Assembly: GCA_946811185.2 (NCBI GenBank) | Contig: OX328105.1 | Coordinates: 32,863,394 to 32,927,393, forward strand | Direction: 5' to 3' | DNA length: 64,000 nt | From: Hippopus hippopus | Lineage: Eukaryota; Mollusca; Bivalvia; Cardiida; Cardiidae | In this document: one piece after another, positions 56,376 to 64,000 of the stretch | How positions within the stretch are numbered: position 1 is the stretch's first letter | Layout of the letters: each line of letters opens with the position of its first letter | Position numbers and translations under genes: made by a program | Notes under the pieces: generated by a model | The model's input: only the letters and a program-made list of their open reading frames with translations | What the model was told of the DNA's origin: nothing | Database searches by the model: none

Positions 56376-56575
56376 CCTTGAGGGAAAAGGCTGTTGAAAA
56401 CATTGTAGAAAAGGGGGAAATGCTGATAATCATCATTTTCTCCTTTTACCATGATGTTTTCTACCCTTTCAACGATTCAACTCATTTGGGCTACAGTCAA
56501 ATTCAATTCGTAATGTACAAATGCTTTCGATTTTGACAAGTCTAAAATTTTGTTGGTTGGTGAGGAGTTGACAGT
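56376..56575 (+). mobile_element. IR-D, left end missing
   Basis: CCTTGAGGGAAAAGGCTGTT, AAAACATTGTAGAAAAGGGG, GAAATGCTGATAATCATCAT, CGATTTTGACAAGTCTAAAA and GGTTGGTGAGGAGTTGA. Confidence 0.68.
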
Positions 56576-57174
56576 TACGTCGTTACCAGTATTAGCTACA
56601 TTCTTTGGAAGTACGGTAGGAAAATTTGGCAAGCAAACGTTTTGGCCTGGGTGATTCGGCCTAGGATGATTTAGCCAGCCATTAGGTAGGACAATTTATC
56701 TAGGTAAATACGATGGCTTGTTAAAAATGGAGAAATAGATAGCCCACTAGCGGCCAAAAATAAACAATTCGGGAGTCAAAATGCAAACACATTTTATACG
56801 ATTTATTCATACTATTTAAAAGTATGGATGTTATTTAGAGTCTGACAATGTGTTACAGTACAGTCTGTCTATGTTCCAATCGTCGGTAGAAAAGTGAGGC
56901 TTAAAACTAGAATTTAAATTACCAAAGTTGCTAAAGAATATTAGATTTTATGTATGTGTGTGTGTGTGTGTGTTTGTTTGTTTTTTTTTATTCTTTAATG
57001 AAAGGGTGGTAGGTACTTATAATCTTGTGAGAGTGACGTCTAAAGTTTGATAATAGGTATTGCTAATTAGAATCCTGTATCTTTTACGCTCTATTGCTGA
57101 CGGCTGGCAAATATCTACTTAAAACATTCAGTTAAACTACTGATTTGTAAAAGATAGGTTAAAAAAAAAGTTCC

Positions 57175-57355
57175 TAGGTGGCTCAGTTGTATGGTGTAGG
57201 ATTCGACACCTGTGTTTTTCATGGGAGTATCATCGGGTAGGATACCTCAGAGCCCTTGCCTAGTACGAGTGAAATCCATGACATACATGAAAAGCGATAT
57301 GACTGAAACAATGATGAAAGCGACCAAAAACACAAAACAGCCAATCAATCAACCA
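57175..57355 (+). repeat. SINE copy
   Basis: GTGGCTCAGTTGTATGGTG, TTTTTCATGGGAGTATCATC, GCCTAGTACGAGTGAAATCC and AGCGATATGACTGAAACAAT, then CCAATCAATCAACCAATTC. Head and tail are present but diverged. A (GT)n run lies upstream at 56954-56983. Confidence 0.65.
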
Positions 57356-57703
57356 ATTCATCACTGAATTACAATAATTTCCACATAGTCCTTTGCAAGA
57401 ATAAGAATGGATTTCTTAATCCATTATCAAGGTTCTAATACAGTATAAATGGCAATACATTATGGGATTCTTACTCCCATACACAGTTCAAACAACTACC
57501 ATTTGATTTGTGATTTTCAAAACAGTGTGGTTATTCAGTGTCGAACGATTACAGTGCTGACAGCACTTTGATTTATCATTGGTATCGTATAAGGGTGATA
57601 GTTTCTTACTTGATCGGGGTTTTAAAATAAAGGTTTTTGATAGAAATATAGAAAATAAATTTTATATTTTAAAATCGATATACTACATTCTGTCTTACAT
57701 ATA

Positions 57704-57968
57704 TGAGTCATGCTCTGTGAAAAGTGGTGTAATGTATCTAAAAAAAGTATCGTCCCATGTCAGCTTGTGTAATCCGCGCATGCTCACATGAATCGACACT
57801 GTTTGCTATTGTTCTTTTTGTGTGTGTGTGTGTGGGTAGTTTTTTTTTGCATGTCCAATGACGATTCTACCTCAATAGATTTTATGAATTGATAATTATG
57901 TGATGACTCCCATGGTATAATGCATCACGAAGGTGCATCATACCACCGTTTGTCAGAGCACCGCTCAT
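57704..57968 (-). mobile_element. IR-C with inserted (GT)n
   Basis: ATGAGTCATGCTCTGTGAAA, CCATGTCAGCTTGTGTAATC/CGCGCATGCTCACATG, and GATGACTCCCATGGTATAAT to CAGAGCACCGCTCATAT. A (GT)n tract (57819-57834) has grown where the CAATTTTCTGCATG word should start. Confidence 0.75.
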
Positions 57969-58060
57969 ATAAATTATTCCAAAATTCATAATACCCGTTA
58001 TGTTTTGTTTTCGATTTTTTTGTAAAAAATACAAGTGACACATTATCGACTTTCTGAAGT

Positions 58061-58564
58061 AAAATAGCGGTAGTGTGTCACTGGTTAAGGGTAAAAATAG
58101 CGGTAATGTGTCACTTGGTTAAAGATAAAAATAGCGGTAGTATGTGACTTGGTTAAGGGTAAAAATAGCTGTGGTGTGTCACTGGTTAAGGGTAAATAAA
58201 GCGGTAGTGTGTCACTGATTAAGGGTAAATATAGCGATAGTGTGTCACTGGTTAAAGGTGAAAATAGCGGTAGTGTGTCACTGATTAAGGGTGAAAATAT
58301 CGGTAGTGTGTGACTGGTTAAGGGTGAAAATAGCGGTTGTGTGTCACTGATTAAGGGTAAATATAGCGGTAGTGTGTCACTGGTTAAGGGTGAAAATAGC
58401 GGGTAGTGTGTCACTGATTAAGGGTAAATATAGCGGTAGTGTGTCACTGGTTAAGGGTGAAAATAGCGGTAGTGTGTCACCGGTTAAGGGTGAAAATAGC
58501 GGTAGTGTGTCACCGGTTAAGGTTAAATATAGCGGTAGTGTGTGACTTGGTTAAGGGTAAAACT
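58061..58564. repeat. 33-bp minisatellite, 15 units
   Basis: Unit of the form AATAGCGGTAGTGTGTCACT then GGTTAAGGGTAAA; 15 head-to-tail copies with unit lengths 32-34. Because 33 is divisible by three, the minus strand reads a periodic SDTLPLF-type false protein. Confidence 0.95.
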
Positions 58565-59072
58565 AAATCGTTGTCTGATTTTCTGATGGAAAAATATAAA
58601 TATAGCATATAAAACTCTAATACATGATGAATAAAATTTCTTTAGATACAGGTGCAATAACTTCAAAATTGACATTACACGATCTGTGGTCTTGTTTTAG
58701 AGCTTCTGTGTGTATACAAGTGACACAATCTTGACAGTGAAGTATAGTATAAAGGCTGTATGTTTCAAAACATGTACGAATGATACTATATACAAATATT
58801 ATGATCTTGATTTATGGTATTTTGAAGATGTTTGTTGTTGTTGTGTACACGCTAGGAAAAACAATAAAGATAACAAGACAAAACGTTTTAAGAAAAGCCC
58901 CACTCATATTGTTCTTAAATTCTCGTTCATAACCTCTTTCTTGGGGAAAATAAATTGGATTTAGAAACAACAAGGATAATATGAATTTAATTCCTGTCTT
59001 GCTACTGCGTGTCTCTTTTCAACGAAAAGTATCGATACAGTCGGGAACTTGATATAAAAATATCGCTTGACC

Positions 59073-59660
59073 CTTTACTACACAGTCCCGGGTTTCAGCA
59101 TACCTTGCGGAGAAGGCTTTTAAAAATTGTGGGAATAGGAGAAAATGCTGGTTACCAGCATTTTCTCCTATTACCACAATTTTTTTCTACCCTTTTACAG
59201 AAAAAGTCCTAGTTTTTGCGAAACTGGCAGAGAAAGCTTTTAAAAACATGTTAGAAAAAGAGAAACGCTGGTAACCGGCATTTTCCCATATTCCCACGTT
59301 TTCTACCCTTTCTACCCTTTCGCATTGTAATCCCGAGTTTTAGCGAACCTGGCGGAAAAAGGTTTTTGAAAACATTGTGAGAAAAAAGGCAGCATTTTGT
59401 CCTATTCCGATAATGTTTTTTTTTGTTTGTTTGTTTTTTTTTTTCTACCCTTTCACTTACAAATCCCGAGTTTTAGCGAACCTGGTGGAGAAGGCTTTTA
59501 AATAAATTGTGGGGAAAAGGAGAAATTGCTGGAACCAGCATTTTCTCCTATTCCCACAATGTTTTCTACCCTTTCACAGACAATCCCGTAATTTGAGCCA
59601 TTTTTTGTCGCCTGAAAATGCTTTCAGTTTGGATGAATGAACATGTTTTTGTCCGGTACA
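59073..59660 (+). mobile_element. IR-D expanded to four tandem cores
   Basis: One left end (CTTTACTACACAGTCCCGGG) and one right end (CCTGAAAATGCTTTCAGTTT ... GTCCGGTACAGAGTCAA) enclose four repeats of about 115-135 bp. Each has CCCGAGTTTTAGCGAACCTG, GGAGAAGGCTTTTAAA and a GAGAAAATGCTGG/CCAGCATTTTCTC-type hairpin (centres near 59158, 59274, 59395 and 59535). The third core is decayed and holds a T-rich run. Confidence 0.85.
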
Positions 59661-59948
59661 GAGTCAAGTCACATGGCATAAAAATATGACATTTCTAACC
59701 GGGAGCTTCAACCTTACCATTGACATTTGAAACTATAGTAACGTTTTGCGACTACTTAGATCAAAGTCAGCTTTCAAAGGACTGATCGTAGATTCTCACC
59801 TCCAGCAAGAATGTTTCCGGTCTATGACCAAAGATACAAATGATTTGCATAGGAATTGTCAGAGATACTTTTTATCGGCGAAAGAGTTAGAGGCAATTAG
59901 GTTTTAGTGTACTTCGGTCATAAATTTGACGATTCAGTTGCAAAATAC

Positions 59949-60164
59949 GATAACCCTTTCAGCGCCATTGGCGAAAACAAGGACTTTTGCGGACGGCATG
60001 GATCAAGATGAGACCGCACAGAACGTGCAGTCTCATCTTTGATCTATACCGTCCGCTTATATAGTCATGCCTATGAGATCAGAATCCATCTGTTTTTTAG
60101 CAGAATGAATTTTAAGCTGTTGATAGAGGAAGTGTTCAAGTATTTTAGCGCCGAAAGAGTGAAA
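59949..60164 (+). mobile_element. IR-B, nearly complete
   Basis: ATAACCCTTTCAGCGCCATT, TTTTGCGGACGGCATGGATC, hairpin AGATGAGACCGCACAGAACG/TGCAGTCTCATCTTTGATC, and TTTTAGCGCCGAAAGAGTG at the right. Compensating GATGAGAC/GTCTCATC changes keep the stem paired. Confidence 0.75.
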
Positions 60165-60372
60165 TTCTTTCTAGGAAATGTGCAATGAAATTTGGTACAA
60201 TAAAATCTGGAAAGTACGCCTACAGGAGGCGCCGAAAAATTCGTTCGTATTATCACTATGTACGGAACATTGAACACGACTTTTCAAAGCTTAATCTGCG
60301 TCTTACTAGGAGAACAGTCATGTACACTTGAGCATAAGTTTGGCACCAACAGAATATTTTATATTAATTGGT

Positions 60373-60602
60373 TTAACCCTTTACCACTAAATCCCGACTT
60401 CTAACGACCCTGAGGAAGAAGTTTTTGAAAACATTGCGGGACAAAAAGAAAATGATGGTAACCAGAATTTTCTTCTTTTCCCACAATGTTTTGTATCCTC
60501 TAAAAGACAAAATTTATGTTATGAGTATCATTTAATTTGTCGTCTGCAAATGCTTTTTATTTTGGACCAGGCTAAAATTTCGTTGTGCAGCAAAGATTTA
60601 AA
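60373..60602 (+). mobile_element. IR-D, complete
   Basis: TTTAACCCTTTACCACTAAA, TGAGGAAGAAGTTTTTGAAA, AAAATGATGGTAACCAGAAT, TTGTCGTCTGCAAATGCTTT and CAGCAAAGATTTAA. Confidence 0.75.
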
Positions 60603-61424
60603 GTGACAATAGCTGCCTAAAGTAAACAAAGCGTGTCCTAAAATGCATTTAATTTTAAATCATGTATTATCTTTTAAAAAGTATGTAAATTATTGTGAAG
60701 ATGACAATCTGTTATTGTACAGTCGGTCCAAGTGTTAGTCGTTGGTAGAGAAATTAATTTCAAAACTAAATTAAAAGTTGACGGGTCACTCTATCTTTTG
60801 TTTACTTTTTGCCCGATTTTAATTTTTTTCTGCCAGCGACAAACACTGGGACCGACTACACAACGTTTTCTCATCTTTACAATATTTTCCATACTTTTAA
60901 ATGGTATAATTTTAAATTCAAATGCATTTTTAACACCTGCATTTTTGACGCTATTGGGCCTTTAAGCACCAAAATTTATACTGAAAGTTGTATATCAATG
61001 ATCACTGACCAGAGCTGTTTGACCTAGATTAACGCGCCTTTCAGCTAGTTTCCTTTATTCCAATGTAACATAGTCGTCAAGATTGTCAACACATTTCCTG
61101 CGAGTCCATTAATCCAGAGACCGTTAAGTAATACATTTCAATCAATAGATTGAAAAAGCAGCCCAACTGAAGCAATTTCACGACATTTTTGGAGGGCCAG
61201 ATTAAAAATATCTTACACTATATGTAAGTGATCAGACTGCACGTTCTTGGTCCACACTGTCTGCAAAGAGACCTCGTAATTCTTTCAGCAATGTAACGGA
61301 AAAATCAGCCCTAAAGATTAACGCTGGACTTTGGTCATTAAATGAAGCCTAGCATATACACCTCTTCGTTAATACGAATATCTCATCCAATATATCTTCT
61401 GGCTTTGTTTCACTTTATTAACAC

Positions 61425-61632
61425 CCTTTATCAAAATTTTCCATGTATCATTACTAAAGTAGAGGAAGTTGAAAACTTCGTGGAAAAAGGAGAAAATGCT
61501 GAGTATCAGCATTTTCTCCCTTTTCCACAATGTTTTCTGCCTTAACAATGACATATCCCATATTTGATGTGTCGTCTGCGAATGCATTCAAATCATGACG
61601 TCTCGAGCAGTTTTAGGATTTGTATAGAGTTA
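61425..61632 (+). mobile_element. IR-D copy
   Basis: The hairpin GGAGAAAATGCTGAGTATCA/GCATTTTCTCC is intact; CACAATGTTTTCTGCCTT, GTGTCGTCTGCGAATGCATT and TGTATAGAGTTAA follow. A half A/B hairpin (AGTGATCAGACTGCACGTTC) lies at about 61228. Confidence 0.68.
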
Positions 61633-61774
61633 AGATAATAACAAGCATTTATATGTATGCTACAGTCACTTGACACAGAATTTTACCTCAGGGTAATTGC
61701 TTGAATTCTTAAGTAGTTTTACTTCGTTTTCAACATTATTTCAGTCATAACACGACCAAAATTCACTGACCTGT

Positions 61775-62060
61775 ATGCTTCCTCTCTTTCACCAGTGCTA
61801 GGCTGAGGCTCTGGAAGGCATTGCCGAATATCAATCCTGCGAATAACACATGGTCTGAGGTGAAGATCAAACTTAGTACATCTGGATTACGAATCTCACA
61901 CCACCGTGACAACTGAGCTATGTAGGACTATCTACATTCGCATTTGTGCACCATCACTACTTATATTTGCCATTGTTGACAGTATAGATCGAGATTAGAC
62001 TATACATAAAATGCGACCCGGTTTCGAACCGACACCCTTACTAACTTCTGGAAGTAAACT
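61775..62060 (-). repeat. SINE-like minus-strand fragments
   Basis: The minus strand reads CTACATAGCTCAGTTGTCAC (A-box type) at about 61912 and GGTGTCGGTTCGAAACCGGG (B-box type) at about 62032. They are separated by an A/B half-hairpin, so the head appears split or comes from two copies. Confidence 0.4.
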
Positions 62061-62284
62061 GAAAAGAATCGACTGTAAAATGGAATATCTGTGGTGGTGA
62101 ATTGTGGAGGGGGAGGGGGTGCTGGGGGTTTGGAAGTTTTCCGTTTTATTCTGCCCGGTTGTCGAAAATGTAGATGAAGGTAAGACGGCAGAGAACGTGC
62201 TCTCTGATACTGAATCCATACTATCATATCATGAGATAGTCTAATCCCTACCTTGTTTTAAAATCAGAAAAGCTGAGTCTTTTT

Positions 62285-62430
62285 TTATTTACGTGCAGTC
62301 TGATCTTTGATTTATACTGCCCGATAAGGGTATGTTTTCAAAAAAGAAGTACCTTTGAAATAGAAAAAAATTGGGTTTTTACTATCGGCTTAAAAGTTTC
62401 ATTTCACTCGTTCAGCAGGATAAGGGTTGA
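62285..62430 (-). mobile_element. IR-A, truncated at its hairpin
   Basis: On the minus strand: TCAACCCTTATCCTGCTGAA, TTTTAAGCCGATAGTAAAAA, CCCTTATCGGGCAGTATAAA and AGATCAGACTGCACGT, where it stops. It lies head to head with the + strand IR-A that follows. Confidence 0.75.
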
Positions 62431-62650
62431 ATGAATCTTTCAAGCCGATAGTGAATCTTTCAAGCCGATAGTGAATCTTTCAAGCCGATTGTGAATCTTT
62501 CAAGCCGATAGTGAATCTGTCAAACCGATAGTGAATCTTTCAAGCCGATCGTGAATCTTTCAAGCCGATAGTGAATCTTTCAAACCGACAGTGAATCTTT
62601 CAAGCCGACAGTGAATGTTCCAAACCGATAGTGAATCTTTCAAGCTGATA
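62431..62650 (+). repeat. 20-bp tandem array inside IR-A
   Basis: Eleven exact-period units of GTGAATCTTTCAAGCCGATA (variants at a few bases). The last unit runs into GTAAAAACCGGAATAC. TTTCAAGCCGATAGTAAAAA is the ordinary single-copy left shoulder of IR-A, so the array is an expansion of that word. Confidence 0.95.
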
Positions 62651-63036
62651 GTAAAAACCGGAATACAGTTATCCAATTTATTTTTTTGTTAAAAAAAATA
62701 TTAGCCATGCTAATATATTATATATAATTATGGATCCATAATAGCCTTATTTTTAAACAATCTACTGAATCATGAGGTAGACCGGTCCTTTGACATACAG
62801 AAAATTGACTTATAGCGAAAAGTATCGACCCAGGTCAGCCTGCGCGCACTGCGCAGGCTGACCTGGGTCGATACTTTTCGCAGATGCATTAAGCCCCCTT
62901 TTGACAGAGCATGGCTCATATCTCTTTATCGGACAGTGTAGATTCAGGATCACACTGCACATTCTGTGCAGTCTGATCTTGATCTTCATTGTCCGCAAAA
63001 GGTCCTTGAGTCGCGCTTAGCAGCCTCAAGGGTTAA
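62651..63036 (+). mobile_element. IR-A host of nested IR-C
   Basis: Left part GTAAAAACCGGAATAC to about 62700, then IR-C, then TCTCTTTATCGGACAGTGTA, hairpin AGGATCACACTGCACATTCT/GTGCAGTCTGATCTTGATC, and CAGCCTCAAGGGTTAA. Confidence 0.8.
62701..62920 (+). mobile_element. IR-C nested in IR-A
   Basis: TTAGCCATGCTAATATATTA to CAGAGCATGGCTCATA, lacking about 50 bp after the left end (no AATGCATCTCCGTG). The hairpin GACCCAGGTCAGCCTGCGCG and its mirror are nearly perfect. TA at both junctions (AAATA-TTAGCC and GGCTCATA-TCTC) fits a TA target. Confidence 0.85.
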
Positions 63037-63039
63037 AAG

Positions 63040-63740
63040 CGAGATAGATTACGTCTTCTGTTAACTTTTATGTAACATTACAAACACCCATATGCAAATA
63101 CCAGACGGTGAGTCTTTAATAAGCTGGATAGCATTACATGTACACGACCGAATTAGCCAATGAAACATAGCAAAACAACATAGCAAAACAACATAGCAGC
63201 CTTGATTGTTTGGAACTTGATTTTGGGATATAGGAGAACTTCCTAATAACAAAAATAAAATGTATAAATTGTATAAATCTGTCTCGCCCAGGAACAACCA
63301 GAGATAAAACCATTCTATGGAAAAAACTCTGGAAACCTGTGTCCGTTTGTCAACGACAGATTTTGAATGTTCGGACCTCATTCATATAGCACAGCCGGTA
63401 AAGCAAATATTGAAGCACAAGATGTTAACTAGCTGCTGTCGTCTGGTAGAATGAACTCTTCCCGCCCTTTTCACAGACATATATAGAAAACATGCAAACA
63501 AATCCCGTGCTTCTCGTACCCCAACGCTCACAAATAACCCTGTGCAATATGTTACGCGAAGACAAATATTTCACGCTATTCTCATCGAAACGCGTGAAAT
63601 TACTCAAAACTTGGTGTCTCTAATAGACAATGGTCTGCATCCGTAGGGCACCTGTCAACACTTATCCTAATACTCCAGCTCGATATTTTTGCAACCATTT
63701 TGACGATTTCTTCGTCAAATTAGAAAGAAAGTGATTAAGG
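63040..63740. other. No recognisable feature
   Basis: Only a short direct repeat, CATAGCAAAACAA (63167-63192), is notable. Confidence 0.4.
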
Positions 63741-63744
63741 CTTT

Positions 63745-63830
63745 GGTCAATCCCGGTAGCCTAGCCGGTAAAATTCACGACTAGTAGCCAAGGGGTCCTT
63801 TGTGCAAATACCAGCGTGGTCATACCCCTT
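63745..63830 (+). repeat. tRNA-like SINE head fragment
   Basis: CCCGGTAGCCTAGCCGGTAA resembles an A-box; a B-box is only suggested by TGCAAATACCAGCG. No tail. Confidence 0.35.
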
Positions 63831-63904
63831 TTGAGATTTTAATTACAGTCATTACAACAGGATTCAATTCTCCCTCACAGATGAACATTATTTCGACTTT
63901 CTTT

Positions 63905-64000
63905 GAAGAGAAGCCATGGATCTATAAATATATGATGACTTGCTTGGTGTAATGCATCATGGAGATACATTAAACCCGTTTTGCAAGAGCATAGCTCATA
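63905..64000 (-). mobile_element. IR-C, far half
   Basis: GGATCTATAAATATATGATG, ACTTGCTTGGTGTAATGCAT and GGAGATACATTAAACCC to GCAAGAGCATAGCTCATA, which coincides with the window end. The hairpin side is missing. Confidence 0.7.

Noticed and set aside
58085..58414. 109-codon minus-strand repeat protein
   Set aside because: The period is 11 residues because the minisatellite unit is 33 bp; no start context or flanking coding signal.
58061..58564. CRISPR-like array
   Set aside because: The units are contiguous with no unique spacers, and the genome is eukaryotic.

Overview
This is AT-rich, gene-poor eukaryotic DNA, most likely from a bivalve mollusc. The basis is the repeat content: dense short foldback (MITE-like) families with GC-rich hairpin centres, tRNA-headed SINEs ending in CAATCAATCAAT tails, and degenerate GTCAAAAACTAGGTCAC tandem repeats. 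I know these as a style from bivalve genomes, but the species cannot be fixed from sequence alone. There is no bacterial gene organisation, no rRNA, no CRISPR and no convincing host gene. Most open frames of 60-130 codons are readings of repeats. The only recognisable protein gene is a mariner (DD34D) transposase at 39.8-40.9 kb, broken by one frameshift inside an otherwise intact 1.34-kb element. Weak, unproven host-exon candidates lie at 2.1 kb and 53.8-54.9 kb. For this report I name the repeat families by letter. IR-A (ends TTAACCCTTATCCTGC, centre CAGACTGCAC/GTGCAGTCTG, about 212 bp), IR-B (TTAACCCTTTCAGCGCC, same type of centre) and IR-D (TTAACCCTTTACCAAACAA, centre GAAAATGCTGGTTACCAGCA, about 225 bp) all have TTAA-CCCTT ends and look piggyBac-like. 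IR-C (GAGCCATGCTCTG, centre GGTCAGCCTGCGCAG, about 265 bp) has about 17 copies. IR-E (GGCCTGCAACACG, two hairpins, about 260 bp) has three. Longer elements are F (about 0.5 kb with a roughly 120-bp terminal hairpin, two copies), G (0.91 kb with roughly 270-bp inverted repeats and 8-bp target duplications, hAT-like, two copies), N (about 370 bp, two copies), K and L (K nested in L), M, and P (0.99 kb with a decayed DDE-type transposase remnant). Layout: 0-12 kb, scattered IR and SINE copies, E nested in C, and a roughly 1-kb degenerate tandem block. 12-20 kb, microsatellites, a 135-bp tandem duplication, two large palindromes, G1, abutting B and A copies, and P. 20-31 kb, a full-length SINE with target duplication, several B and D copies, a satellite of about 80-bp units, the K-in-L nest and a SINE-in-C nest. 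31-44 kb, F1, a three-unit tandem ending near a probable hammerhead ribozyme, N1, mariner, a D/A/D cluster, N2 and F2. 44-64 kb, E2, G2, exon candidates, a duplicated 128-bp segment, a 33-bp minisatellite, an internally expanded D, and an IR-A with an 11-unit internal tandem expansion and a nested C. There is no pathway to describe: the window is layered mobile DNA. Its main interest is the hammerhead candidate, the nesting order, the shared-TTAA junctions and the internal tandem growth of two MITE families.
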